Below are positions 24,310 through 33,590 of a stretch of DNA of 64,000 nucleotides, piece after piece. Position numbers and translations under genes: made by a program. The notes under the pieces were generated by a model. It made no database searches, was not told where the DNA came from, and was given only the letters and a program-made list of their open reading frames with translations. The number at the start of each line of letters is the position of its first letter. Positions within the stretch are counted from its first letter, which is position 1. The stretch comes from Streptomyces sp. 2131.1 (GTDB lineage Bacteria > Actinomycetota > Actinomycetes > Streptomycetales > Streptomycetaceae): NCBI RefSeq assembly GCF_900105515.1, contig NZ_FNSY01000001.1, forward strand, positions 620,001 to 684,000. The letters are read 5' to 3'.

Positions 24310-26133
24310 TCAGCCGGCGTCCGGTCCCTCGATCGCGGCGGGCCGCAGCTGGGCCTCCCGTATACGGGCGATGTCCAGCTTGGTGCCCCGGTCGAAGCGG
24401 TAGACGCCGTTCTGCTCCTGGAAGACGTCGGTCAGCTGGGTGTAGCAGTAGCCGAACATGTCCGGGTCCTCCAGCAGCGCACCGGTCAGGCCGGCGAACC
24501 GCTCGTGGAACTCGTCCTCGGCGCGCACCCGGTCGCCGTAGCCCCAGGAGACCGTACGGTCGCTGCCGGACTGTTCCGCGGCGGCCTCCGGGTCCCACCA
24601 GATCCCGCCGAACTCGCTGACGAAGTACGGCTGCCCCCGGTACGGCTGCGAGTACGGGGCGCCGTTCTCGTACGTGTTGACGAACGGCTCCCCCTCGGCG
24701 AGTCCGGAGACCAACTGCCGGAAGGCGGCCGGGTCCTGCTCGTAGGTGTGGGAGTCGTAGATGTCGGTCTCCAGGACCCGGTGCGCGTAGCCGGAGGCGT
24801 CGATCACCGGGCGCGAGGCGTCCATGGCCTTGGTGGCGAGGAACATCGCCCGGGTCACGTCGTCGAGCTGGGTGATCCGGTCGTGGAGCTTCTGGTACGT
24901 CTCGTTGAGCGGGCACCAGCCGATGATCGAGGGGTGCGAGTAGTCGCGCTCCACCGCTTCGAGCCACTGGGCCACGAACGACGCGTCCGGCCGCTGGTTG
25001 TCGCCGGAGGAACCGCCGGTCTCGCAGCCCCAGTCGCCGAACTCGCCCCACACCAGGTAGCCGAGCCGGTCGGCGTGGTGGAGGAAGCGCTCCTCGAAGA
25101 CCTTCTGGTGCAGCCGGGCGCCGTTGAAGCCGGCTTCCATGGCCAGTTCGATGTCGCGGACCAGGGCCTCGTCGGAGGGGGCGGTCATCAGCCCGTCCGG
25201 GTACCAGCCCTGGTCGAGGACGAGGCGCTGGAAGCGGGGGCGGCCGTTGAGGAGGACGGCCTTGCCCCGGATGCCCACCGCGCGCAGGCCCGCGTAGCTC
25301 TCGACGGTGTCGGCCGCCTCGCCGTCGGGGCGGAGGAGTTCGAGGCGCAGCCCGTACAGGTGGGGGTCCTCGGGGCTCCACTCGCGGCGCCGGTCCTGCG
25401 GGACGGGCAGGTGCAGGCGGGGTGCGAGGTCGAGGTCGGCGCGGGCCTCGGCGCGGCAGACCTCGCCGGTGTCGTCGCTGAGGACGGCGCGCACCCGGAG
25501 GCCGGGGCGGTTGGCGGACAGGGGCAGTTCGAGGTGGAAGGCGCTGCCGGCGAGGTCGGGGGTGATGCGGGGGCGGCGCAGGTGGGCGTCGGTGACCGGC
25601 TCGGCCCAGACGGTCTGCCAGATCCCTGTCGTACGCGTGTAGCTGCAGTCGTGGTTGGCGTACTGGACGGCCTGCTTGCCGCGCGCCTGCGGGCCGGACT
25701 TCGGGTCGCGGGCGCGGACGGTGATCTCCACCTCGCGTCCGGCCGGGGCGAGTTCGCCGAGGTCGGCGGTGAAGGGGGTGAACCCGCCGCGGTGGCGCAC
25801 GACTTCGGTGCCGTCCACCCAGACGGTGGTGTCGTGGTCGACGGCCCCGAAGTGCAGCAGGACCCGGCGGCCGGCCCACTCGGCGGGCGGGGTGAACCGG
25901 CGCCGGTACCAGACGGCCTCCAGGAAGTCGGTGTTGCCGACGCCGGACAGCTCGGACTCGGGGGCGAAGGGTACGAGGATCTCGCCGGTCAGGTCGCGGT
26001 CGAGGAGGCCCCGTTCGAGACCGCTGTCCCCCTGGTCGGTCTCGAACTGCCAGGTCCCGTTGAGGTTGAGCCAGTCGCGCCGTACGAACTGCGGGCGCGG
26101 GTACTCCGGACGGGGGACGGAGGGGGTGTGCAC
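24310..26133 (-). CDS. glycoside hydrolase family 2 protein (beta-galactosidase/beta-glucuronidase-like)
   Basis: A 607-residue intracellular glycosidase without signal peptide. An N-terminal jelly-roll sugar-binding domain (about 15-170), an immunoglobulin-like domain (about 175-285) and a TIM barrel (about 290-600) follow in the GH2 order. The acid/base pair is Asn410-Glu411 (CPLNETY) and the probable nucleophile is Glu507 (YFVSEFGG). GTG start with CTGGAG upstream. It is the last gene of the importer operon and would hydrolyse an oligosaccharide brought in by that importer. Exact glycan specificity is not determined. Confidence 0.88.
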   Translation of the reverse strand: MHTPSVPRPEYPRPQFVRRDWLNLNGTWQFETDQGDSGLERGLLDRDLTGEILVPFAPESELSGVGNTDFLEAVWYRRRFTPPAEWAGRRVLLHFGAVDHDTTVWVDGTEVVRHRGGFTPFTADLGELAPAGREVEITVRARDPKSGPQARGKQAVQYANHDCSYTRTTGIWQTVWAEPVTDAHLRRPRITPDLAGSAFHLELPLSANRPGLRVRAVLSDDTGEVCRAEARADLDLAPRLHLPVPQDRRREWSPEDPHLYGLRLELLRPDGEAADTVESYAGLRAVGIRGKAVLLNGRPRFQRLVLDQGWYPDGLMTAPSDEALVRDIELAMEAGFNGARLHQKVFEERFLHHADRLGYLVWGEFGDWGCETGGSSGDNQRPDASFVAQWLEAVERDYSHPSIIGWCPLNETYQKLHDRITQLDDVTRAMFLATKAMDASRPVIDASGYAHRVLETDIYDSHTYEQDPAAFRQLVSGLAEGEPFVNTYENGAPYSQPYRGQPYFVSEFGGIWWDPEAAAEQSGSDRTVSWGYGDRVRAEDEFHERFAGLTGALLEDPDMFGYCYTQLTDVFQEQNGVYRFDRGTKLDIARIREAQLRPAAIEGPDAG

Positions 26134-26200
26134 AGGTACTCCAGGTGGATCGTGGTGGCGGCCGGGAGGCGGGCGCCGGGGCAGGGACAGTCGGGCGGGG

Positions 26201-27100
26201 TCAGCCGCCGCCGAGGCCGGTGGTGGCGACGGAGTTGACGATGCGCCGCTGGAAGAGCAGGAACATCACGATCAGTGGGAGCGCGGCCAGCAGGGCGGAC
26301 GCCATGGACTGGGCGTACTGGATGCCGTACGCGTCCTTCACGGTGGCGAGGCCGACCGGGAGCGTCATGAGGTCCGGGTCGTTGGTGACGATGAAGGGCC
26401 ACATGAAGTTGTTCCACGCGCCGATGAACACGAAGATCGCGACGGCGGCGACGATCGGCCGGGACAGCGGGAGCACGATGGATGTGAAGACCCGCAGTTC
26501 GGAGGCGCCGTCGATGCGCGCGGCGTCCTCCAGTTCGCGGGGTATCCCGTCGAAGAAGCGCTTCAGGATGAAGACCATCATGGGTGCGACGACCTGCGGC
26601 AGGATGACCGCCGTGTAGGTGTCGACGAGGTGGAACATCGTCATCTGCTCGAAGAGCGGGACGATGAGGAGCTGTGGCGGCACCATGATCGCGGCGACGG
26701 TGATCGCGAGGAGGGCGCGGCGGCCGCGGAAGGTGCCGCGCGAGAATCCGTACGCGGCGAGCGTCGAGACGGCCGTGGTGAGCACGGTGACGAGGACGGA
26801 TATGAACAGGCTGTTGAACGCCCAGGTCGGCACGTTCCCCCGGTCCAGGATCTGCCGGTAGGCGGAGAGCGTCAAGGCGCCCTTGAACGGCGAGAGCCCC
26901 GACCTCATCACGTCCTGCTCGCTCTGGAGCGAGGTGGCGACGGCCCAGAGGAAGGGCAGCAGCCAGACGACGGCGAGGACGGTCAGCGTGCTTCCGGCGA
27001 GCACCTTCGGCAGGCGCCCGTGGCCGAGCAGCAGGGGCGAGCCGGACTCCTCGCGGCGTGGCCGGCGCGGCCGGCGCACGGGGGTGGAGATGGCGGACAC
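26201..27100 (-). CDS. carbohydrate ABC transporter permease (MalG-type)
   Basis: A 299-residue inner-membrane permease with six hydrophobic helices. The cytoplasmic EAA loop is seen as ELEDAARIDGASELRVF (about 193-209). The GTG at 27100 is chosen because it follows the upstream gene's stop by 2 bp with GGAGG 7 nt upstream. It pairs with the 27103-28038 permease. No ABC ATPase gene is in the locus. Confidence 0.9.
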   Translation of the reverse strand: MSAISTPVRRPRRPRREESGSPLLLGHGRLPKVLAGSTLTVLAVVWLLPFLWAVATSLQSEQDVMRSGLSPFKGALTLSAYRQILDRGNVPTWAFNSLFISVLVTVLTTAVSTLAAYGFSRGTFRGRRALLAITVAAIMVPPQLLIVPLFEQMTMFHLVDTYTAVILPQVVAPMMVFILKRFFDGIPRELEDAARIDGASELRVFTSIVLPLSRPIVAAVAIFVFIGAWNNFMWPFIVTNDPDLMTLPVGLATVKDAYGIQYAQSMASALLAALPLIVMFLLFQRRIVNSVATTGLGGG

Positions 27101-27102
27101 GG

Positions 27103-28038
27103 TCAGCCCTCCTGACGGAAGAAGCGGAGTTGCAGGACGGAGACGACGATGACGATCGCGAAGAAGATGTAGCTGACCGCGGAGGCGTAGCCCAGCCGGT
27201 ATCCGGTGAACCCGACGTCGTAGACGTACTCCAGGATCGGGCGGGTCGAGCCGTTGGGGCCGCCCTTGGTGAGGATGTAGATCTGGTCGAACACCTTGAG
27301 CGACGCCAGGACTTGGAGCATCGCGACCAGCACGGTGGTGTGGCGCAGCTGCGGCAGCGTGACGGACCACAGCCGCCGCCAGGCGCCCGCGCCGTCGAGC
27401 GCGGCGGCCTCGTCGTAGGTGACGGGCAGGGACTGCAGGGCGGCCAGGTAGAGCAGGAAGTTGAAGCCGACGGTCCACCAGACGGTGAGCGCGGCGACCG
27501 ACCACATCGCCACCGACTCGTCGGAGAGCCAGCCGACGGGCTCCATTCCCAGCGAGGTCAGCAGTTGGTTGCCGAGGCCGATGTCCGGCTGGTAGAGCCA
27601 CGTCCAGATGAGCGTGACCACCGTGACCGGCAGCAGGTACGGGGCGAAGTAGGCCAGCCGCCACACCCACTGGCCGGCCAGTCCGCTGTGCACGAGCAGC
27701 GCCATGCCCAGGGCGACCAGGACGAGCGGTACGCAGGAGATGAGGGTGAAGAAGGCGGTGTTGCCGAGGCTGCTCCAGACGTCCGGGTCCCCGAACGCCT
27801 CGGTGTAGTTGGCGAATCCGACGAACTCGGTGCCGCGCAGGCTGAGCGAGGCGTCGGTGAGGCTCATCCAGAGGCCCTGGACGACGGGCCAGACCAGGAA
27901 GAGCGCGAAGACGACCAGGAACGGCAGGACGAACAGCCCGCCGCCCCGGGTCAGCGAGCGGCGGCGCCCGGGGGCAGCCGGTTTCGCGGAGGGGGGCTGC
28001 GGGGGCGCCGCGGCTCCGGCGGGCGCGGTGGTGGTCAC
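27103..28038 (-). CDS. carbohydrate ABC transporter permease (MalF-type)
   Basis: A 311-residue permease with six hydrophobic helices after a Pro/Ala-rich cytoplasmic tail of about 35 residues. The EAA loop is YDEAAALDGAGAWRRLW (about 209-225). GTG start with AGGAG upstream. It lies between the binding-protein gene (22-bp gap) and the second permease (coupled), forming the membrane channel of the importer. Confidence 0.9.
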   Translation of the reverse strand: MTTTAPAGAAAPPQPPSAKPAAPGRRRSLTRGGGLFVLPFLVVFALFLVWPVVQGLWMSLTDASLSLRGTEFVGFANYTEAFGDPDVWSSLGNTAFFTLISCVPLVLVALGMALLVHSGLAGQWVWRLAYFAPYLLPVTVVTLIWTWLYQPDIGLGNQLLTSLGMEPVGWLSDESVAMWSVAALTVWWTVGFNFLLYLAALQSLPVTYDEAAALDGAGAWRRLWSVTLPQLRHTTVLVAMLQVLASLKVFDQIYILTKGGPNGSTRPILEYVYDVGFTGYRLGYASAVSYIFFAIVIVVSVLQLRFFRQEG

Positions 28039-28060
28039 GATGCGGCTCCTTCGGCTGTCG

Positions 28061-29434
28061 TCAGGCGACCGGGTTGGGCCGGCGCAGCAGGGTGTCCGCC
28101 TCGCGGACCATCTGCCGTACCGCCTTCTCGGCGGAGGTGTTGCCCAGCAGCGCCGACTGGAGCGGCTGGCACATGCGGTTCTGGAAGTTGCCGCCGGCTC
28201 CGGCGAACCAGTTCGGCGGGTCGAGCACGGCGATCTCGCCGGCGGCCGCGTAGGACGACTGGGGGTCGAGCTTCGCGTACTCGGGGCGGGCCTGCACCGG
28301 CAGGTAGGCGGGGATGTGGCCCGCGCTCGCCCAGGTCAGGCTCTGCTTGACGATCTCGGCGATGTACCGGTGGGCCTGCCGGCGCCGGGCCGGGTCCGGG
28401 TCGCTCTGGTGCGGCAGGACGAAGCTGTGCGAGTCGGCGTAGACGGCCGGGCGGGCGAAGACCTGCGGGAAGGGGGCGGCGCCGAGGTGCTTGATGCCGG
28501 ACTTGCGGAACGTGGGCAGCTCCCACTCCCCCGCCATGATCATGCCGCCCCGGCCGTCCATGAAGGCGGCCATCGCGCCGTTGTAGTCGAGGTTGTTGGG
28601 GTTGGTGCGCCCGTCGAAGAGCTGCTTCATGAAGGTCACGGCCTTCACCGCGGCGTCGATGTCGATCTTCGGCGGCCCGCCGTCGGGCAGCGTGAAGGAG
28701 GCGCCGGTCTGGGCGTACAGCGCGGCGAACTGGCGCCAGCTCTGGGCGGTGTCGGTGACATGGCCGAAGAGCACACCGGACTTGCCGGTGACCTCGGCGA
28801 GCTTCTTGCCGGCGTCCAGGAACGCCTCGGGCGATCCCATCGGCGCCAGGTGGCCGGAGGGGTCGAGCAGACCGGCCTTGTCGGCCACGTCCTTGTCGTA
28901 GAAGACGATGAAGGGGTGGACGTCCAGCGGGACCGCGTAGACCGTGCCCTTGTGCTGGGCGCGCTTCCAGACGGCGGGCGCGAAGTCCTTCTCGCTGACG
29001 CCGAATTCGGCGAGGACGTCCAGGTCGAGCGGGTCGAGCAGGCCGCCGGGTGCGTAGCCGGCCAGCCGTGACAGGTGCATCACCGCGACGTCGGAGGCCC
29101 GGCCGCCGGCGGCCGACATGGCGAGTTTCGTGTAGTACGACGGGCCCCAGTCCAGGATCGTCCGGTCCACGTCGAAGCCGTCGGCGCCCTTCGAGACGGT
29201 GGCGATCATCTCGTCCATGAGCATGCCGTCGCCGCCCTGGAACAGGTCCCAGACCTTCAGCGCGGACGCCTCACCGGCGCGGGCCGGCGAGGCGCAGCCG
29301 GTGAGCGGGCCGGCCGCCAGCAGCGCGGCCGCTCCGGCGGTCCCGTAACGCAGCAGCTCACGGCGGCCGAGGCCGGGCGACCGGTCCGGGTACCGGGCTC
29401 CGGGCAGCCCTCGTGCGGGAGGTGCAGAGTTCAT
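28061..29434 (-). CDS. ABC transporter sugar-binding lipoprotein
   Basis: 457 residues from ATG at 29434, preceded by GAAAGG. The N-terminus has a twin-arginine pattern (GRRELLRYG) and a lipobox LTGC with Cys47, so it is a Tat-exported lipoprotein. The mature part is an SBP_bac-type extracellular solute-binding protein. First gene of the importer operon; its promoter region carries the LacI-type operator at 29556. Its ligand is probably an oligosaccharide released by the secreted Asp-box enzyme. Confidence 0.9.
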   Translation of the reverse strand: MNSAPPARGLPGARYPDRSPGLGRRELLRYGTAGAAALLAAGPLTGCASPARAGEASALKVWDLFQGGDGMLMDEMIATVSKGADGFDVDRTILDWGPSYYTKLAMSAAGGRASDVAVMHLSRLAGYAPGGLLDPLDLDVLAEFGVSEKDFAPAVWKRAQHKGTVYAVPLDVHPFIVFYDKDVADKAGLLDPSGHLAPMGSPEAFLDAGKKLAEVTGKSGVLFGHVTDTAQSWRQFAALYAQTGASFTLPDGGPPKIDIDAAVKAVTFMKQLFDGRTNPNNLDYNGAMAAFMDGRGGMIMAGEWELPTFRKSGIKHLGAAPFPQVFARPAVYADSHSFVLPHQSDPDPARRRQAHRYIAEIVKQSLTWASAGHIPAYLPVQARPEYAKLDPQSSYAAAGEIAVLDPPNWFAGAGGNFQNRMCQPLQSALLGNTSAEKAVRQMVREADTLLRRPNPVA

Positions 29435-29555
29435 CACTGACCTTTCGACGCCGGACGACGTGCCCGGCCGACGGCAGGCCATCGGCACGGCAGCCGTCGG
29501 CCGCCCGTGCACATCGGGGGTGATCCGCGCCGGTCTCCCGATGCGGTGCCCTGTT

Positions 29556-29572
29556 TTTACATCGATGTACAT
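29556..29572. promoter_or_regulatory. LacI-type operator, importer operon and lacI-type gene
   Basis: TTTACATCGATGTACAT, identical over 17 bp to the site at 22450, lies 122 bp upstream of the binding-protein gene and 111 bp upstream of the divergent LacI-family gene, so it can serve both. Confidence 0.75.
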
Positions 29573-29682
29573 TGGCTGTAAAGAGCTGGGTCATCACCTG
29601 TGCCGGATGCACCGCCCATCCGGCCCGGGCCGCCGGAGTCCACGGCATAGACTCGGCGCGGACCGAGGGTGGGGAGCTACGG

Positions 29683-30741
29683 GTGGCACGACCGAGGATC
29701 AAGGACGTCGCACGGCACGCGGGGGTGTCGGAGAAAACGGTGTCCAACGTGCTCAACGACTATGTGCACGTCTCCGAACGGACGCGGCGCGTGGTGCAGG
29801 AGGCCATCGACCACCTCGGCTACCGCATCAACCTCGCCGGACGCCACCTGCGCAGCGGACGCACCGGGATCATCGCTCTTGTGGTGCCCGAACTCGACGT
29901 CCCGTACTTCGCCGAGCTGGCCCGGCACGTCGTCCGGGAGGCCGAAAAACGCTCCCTGACCGTGCTGATCCACCAGTCCGGCGCCGACCGGGAACGCGAG
30001 AAGGCCGCCCTGGCCGGATTCGGCTCCGACTTCGTGGACGGCGTCATCCTCAGCCCCCTCGCCCTCGCGCCGGACGACTTGCGCGCCCACACCGGGCCAC
30101 CCCCGACCGTCCTGCTCGGCGAGCTGCTCAACGAGGGCGCCGACCATGTCGCGATCGACAACGAACGCGCGGCCCATGAGGCCACCGCGCACCTGCTGGC
30201 CCTGGGCCGCCGCCGCATCCTCACCGTCGGCGGCCGGGAGGACGGCTGCGTCGGCACCGCCCAGGCCCGCACCCGGGGCTTCCGCCTCGCGCTGGCCGCG
30301 GCGGGCGTGCCGTACGATCCGGCTTCGCTGCTGCCGGTCGAGGCGTTCCACATCGGCGACGGCGCCGAAGCGGTGCGCCGGGTGCTGAGCGAGGGCGTCC
30401 GGCCGGACGCCCTGCTGTGCCTCAACGACCAGTTGGCGCTGGGTGCGCTGCGCGCGCTGCACGGGTACGGGGCACGGGTCCCCGAAGACGTGGCGGTGAT
30501 CGGCTTCGACGACGTGGAGGGCGGCCGCTACAGCGTGCCGTCCCTGAGCACGGTCGCCCCGGACAAGGAGGCGGTGGCCCGGGTCGCGGTGGACCTGCTC
30601 CTGCACCGCATCGACGAGGCCACCCGGCCCGAGGGGGCCGGCTTGGCGTCCCCGGTGTCCCCGCAGGACCGTGTGGTGGCGCACCGGCTGGTCCTGCGCG
30701 AGTCCACGGAGGGGTCGGGCGCGCGCGACGGGGTGTGGTGA
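29683..30741 (+). CDS. LacI family transcriptional regulator (locus A)
   Basis: 352 residues from GTG at 29683 with GGGGAG upstream; an upstream extension to 29572 would read through the operator and is rejected. The N-terminal helix-turn-helix is IKDVARHAGVSEKTVSNVLN (about 6-25) with the hinge near GYRINLAGRHLRSGRT, followed by the periplasmic-binding-protein-like effector domain ending in an FDDVEGG segment. It is divergent from the importer operon and is the likely binder of the shared TACATCGATGTA sites. Confidence 0.92.
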   Translation: MARPRIKDVARHAGVSEKTVSNVLNDYVHVSERTRRVVQEAIDHLGYRINLAGRHLRSGRTGIIALVVPELDVPYFAELARHVVREAEKRSLTVLIHQSGADREREKAALAGFGSDFVDGVILSPLALAPDDLRAHTGPPPTVLLGELLNEGADHVAIDNERAAHEATAHLLALGRRRILTVGGREDGCVGTAQARTRGFRLALAAAGVPYDPASLLPVEAFHIGDGAEAVRRVLSEGVRPDALLCLNDQLALGALRALHGYGARVPEDVAVIGFDDVEGGRYSVPSLSTVAPDKEAVARVAVDLLLHRIDEATRPEGAGLASPVSPQDRVVAHRLVLRESTEGSGARDGVW

Positions 30742-30802
30742 GCGGGCGGGCCCCGGGCCTCGGCGGGTGAGCGGGCGGATCCCGGTCGGTGAGCCGCGGG
30801 GT

Positions 30803-31405
30803 TCAGCCCGTGAGCAGCTGCTCCAGGGTCCGCCGGAGTGCGGCGCCACCCTCGAAGAGCACCGCGGTCAGGCCCAGCTCGCGGGCCGCCCGGACGTTGG
30901 CCTCGCGGTCGTCCACGAAGAACGCCTCGGCGGCGGTGGCGCCGAGCATGCCGAGCGCCCCCGCGAAGGCTTCCTCGGCGGGCTTGGTCGCGCCCAGCAC
31001 GCTCGAGAAAGCGAGCACGTCGAAGCGGGCGTGCACCTCGGGCAGCCCGTCGGGGAGAGCGGCGCGCAGCAGCGCGTCGTTGTCCGTGAACAGCGCCGTC
31101 GGGTGCGCCCGCACGAGGTCGACGGCGGCGAGGACCTGCGGGTCGGGCTCGAACGCGCCGCACCAGACGCGACGCAGCTCCTCGGACGTACCGGCGAATC
31201 CCAGGCGCCGCCCGATCTCCGCCTCCACGTCCTCGGCGCTCCCCTGTCCGCGGTCCCAGGCGCGGATCAGCCCTGAGGCGTAGAGCTCCGCCTCGACGCG
31301 GTGCGCGGGCAGCCCGCAGGCCGCGCCGAGGAGCTCCAGCCGCCGCTCACGGTGGAAACGGCAGACGACACCGCCGAGATCGAAAAGGAACACCCGAGGC
31401 TTCAT
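30803..31405 (-). CDS. HAD-superfamily hydrolase (YihX-like)
   Basis: 200 residues from ATG at 31405. Motif I is FLFDLGGVV (nucleophile Asp, with Gly at the second position as in YihX-type sugar phosphatases), motif II is LFTDND, motif III Lys is GATKP and motif IV is FFVDDREAN. Likely a small-molecule phosphatase, perhaps of sugar phosphates. A TTG three codons upstream is an alternative start. Convergent with the LacI gene. Confidence 0.85.
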   Translation of the reverse strand: MKPRVFLFDLGGVVCRFHRERRLELLGAACGLPAHRVEAELYASGLIRAWDRGQGSAEDVEAEIGRRLGFAGTSEELRRVWCGAFEPDPQVLAAVDLVRAHPTALFTDNDALLRAALPDGLPEVHARFDVLAFSSVLGATKPAEEAFAGALGMLGATAAEAFFVDDREANVRAARELGLTAVLFEGGAALRRTLEQLLTG

Positions 31406-31479
31406 GCGCGGCAACCTAGCTCATCGCGCCCGGACGGGCCGCTTCCGGAAACGGAGGAGGGCCGGTCCCGAGAACGGAA

Positions 31480-31515
31480 GAGGGCCGGTCCCGGATCGCT
31501 CCGCGACCGGCCCTC
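31480..31515. terminator. terminator downstream of MFS exporter gene
   Basis: Perfect 11-bp inverted repeat GAGGGCCGGTC (31480-31490) and GACCGGCCCTC (31505-31515), 22 bp after the exporter stop on the minus strand. A second copy of the left arm lies at about 31457-31467. The same 11-bp arm starts the tRNA terminator at 33343. Confidence 0.75.
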
Positions 31516-31537
31516 GGTCAGGCCGTCTGCTGTGGGA

Positions 31538-33019
31538 TCAGTGCCCCATCATGGCGGCCGGGTCCGCGGCCTTGACCTTCTTGCGCGGCAGGAGCAGCGC
31601 GGGGACGAGGCACACGGCGACCAGGATGGCCGCCACCAGGAACACCGAGGCGAACGCGTCGCCCATCTGGTCCTTGATGCCGACGGGGGTGGTCGCGGTG
31701 ATGTCCTTGATGCCGTTGGTGAGGAGCACCGAGAACAGGGCGGTACCGATCGAGGCGGCCACCTGCTGGACGATGTTCATCAGGGTCGAGCCGCGGGCCA
31801 CGGTGTGCTCGCGCAGGGTGGCCAGCGCCGACGCCATGATCGGCATCATCGAGGCGCCCATGCCGAGACCCATGATGGCGAGCGCGGTGATGATGTACGC
31901 GTAGGACGTGTCGGCGGTGAGCTGGGTGAACATGCCCATGCCGACGGTGATGACCGCGATGCCGGTGATGACGATCTTGCCGGGGCCGATGCGGTCCGCG
32001 AGCATACCGGCGATCGGCATGGTGATCATCGCGCCGATGCCCTGCGGGGCGAGAAGCAGCCCGGCGTCGAACGCCGACTCGCCGCGCACCTGCTGGAAGT
32101 AGAGCGGGAACAGCAGGCTGGCGCCGAAGAACGCCATGGCGAACAGCGACATGGCGATCACCGAGACGCTGAGGTCGCGGTTCTGGAAGAGCCGCAGATC
32201 GATCAGCGGGTGGATGTTGCTGGGGCGCAGCGCCCAGGGGACGAACGCGACGAGCAGCACCAGGCCGATGGCCGCGGGCACCAGGACCTTGGCGGCCCAG
32301 ACGGTGCCGGTCTCCGGGATGGAGGAGACGCCGTACAGGAAGGTCGCGAGGCCCGGCGAGAGCAGCAGGACGCCCACCCAGTCGAAGGTCTCGGACGGCT
32401 CCACGTTGTCCTTGGGCAGCACGAGCACCGCGTACACCAGGGCTATCGCGCCGATCGGCAGGTTGATCAGGAAGATCCAGTGCCAGGAGGCGTGGTCGAT
32501 CAGCCAACCGCCCAGGATGGGACCGAAGATCGGACCGAGCAGCATGGGGATGCCGAGAACGGCCATCACACGGCCGACCCGCTCGGGGCCGGCAGCGCGC
32601 GTCAGGATCGTCATGCCGAGCGGCATCAGCATGCCGCCGCCCAGGCCCTGAATGACCCGGAACGCGACCAGCATCTCAAGGGAGTTGGCAGCGGCGCAGA
32701 GCGCCGACCCGGCCGCGAACAGCACGACCGCGAGCAGATAGAGACGTTTTGTCCCGAACCTGTCGGCGGCCCAGCCGGTCAGCGGGATGACGCTCGCGAG
32801 GGCCAGCGTGTAGCCGGTCATCGTCCAGGCCACCTGGGCCGAGGTCGCGTTGAAGGTCTTCTGGAACGTCTGGAGCCCCACCGAGACCACGGTGATGTCG
32901 AGAATCGACATGATCCCGCCGAGCACGACTACGCCGGCGACGAGGAGGACTTTACTGTCGAGCTTGTCGCTGGGCGAGCCCCCTGGGGGACTCGACTCGA
33001 TCCGTTGCGACGTGGTCAT
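31538..33019 (-). CDS. DHA2-family MFS drug/metabolite exporter
   Basis: A 493-residue membrane protein with about 14 hydrophobic segments, as in the EmrB/QacA (DHA2) branch. Motif A-like GWAADRFGTKRLYL is in loop 2-3 (about 82-95), motif C-like GPIFGPILGGWLID in helix 5 (about 162-175). It is expected to export a drug or metabolite by H+ antiport. ATG with GAAAGG upstream. No regulator gene is adjacent, but the near-palindrome TTGACCGGTCGA at 33062-33073, 43 bp upstream, could be an operator. The rest of the gap 33074-33342 holds no supported gene. Confidence 0.9.
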   Translation of the reverse strand: MTTSQRIESSPPGGSPSDKLDSKVLLVAGVVVLGGIMSILDITVVSVGLQTFQKTFNATSAQVAWTMTGYTLALASVIPLTGWAADRFGTKRLYLLAVVLFAAGSALCAAANSLEMLVAFRVIQGLGGGMLMPLGMTILTRAAGPERVGRVMAVLGIPMLLGPIFGPILGGWLIDHASWHWIFLINLPIGAIALVYAVLVLPKDNVEPSETFDWVGVLLLSPGLATFLYGVSSIPETGTVWAAKVLVPAAIGLVLLVAFVPWALRPSNIHPLIDLRLFQNRDLSVSVIAMSLFAMAFFGASLLFPLYFQQVRGESAFDAGLLLAPQGIGAMITMPIAGMLADRIGPGKIVITGIAVITVGMGMFTQLTADTSYAYIITALAIMGLGMGASMMPIMASALATLREHTVARGSTLMNIVQQVAASIGTALFSVLLTNGIKDITATTPVGIKDQMGDAFASVFLVAAILVAVCLVPALLLPRKKVKAADPAAMMGH

Positions 33020-33342
33020 GAATCAGCCTTTCGGAGAAGAGACGGAACTGCCCCATGTCGCTTGACCGGTCGACGCATGCAACCCCCCGGCCGGCGGCGA
33101 AGCGCTCCGGCGTACGTGAGAAGAATTCTGCGCCCATGGGGCGGCCCGAACTCGACCGGGGTGCGGTCCACAACGGACGGATCACCGGCGCGGGATTCAT
33201 CTGATCCGTTATGGACCTGAATGTACCAGCGGCGGTTGACGGCGGGCCGTCCCGGTCGACCCCAGGACCCTACGGCCCGGGCCCGGCGATTTCCTCTTCT
33301 TTTCGGCGCCGACGGCACGGCTTTCGGCGGCGACGCACGGCA

Positions 33343-33378
33343 GAGGGCCGGTCTCGGATTTCTCCGAGACCGGCCCTC
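33343..33378 (-). terminator. terminator of tRNA-Pro
   Basis: Perfect 15-bp inverted repeat (33343-33357 with 33364-33378) and 6-nt loop, located 20 bp downstream of the tRNA gene on the minus strand. Outer arm GAGGGCCGGTC is the same as in the terminator at 31480. Confidence 0.85.
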
Positions 33379-33397
33379 GATCTACGACTGTCACCAG

Positions 33398-33471
<74 letters not shown>

Positions 33472-33590
33472 ATGCCCGCCTGACCTGGGGTTTCCCCCTG
33501 GCCGAACGCGCATGAGAACAATACCGCACTTCATCGGGTGGTCACGAACGCCTTTCACCGGCGAAGCACTCCGTGTCCGCTCGGACACCC

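Noticed and set aside
30735..30780. Short repeated TGAGCGGGCGG after the locus A LacI gene
   Set aside because: Two imperfectly spaced GC-rich 11-mers in a convergent gap; ordinary high-GC sequence without further evidence.
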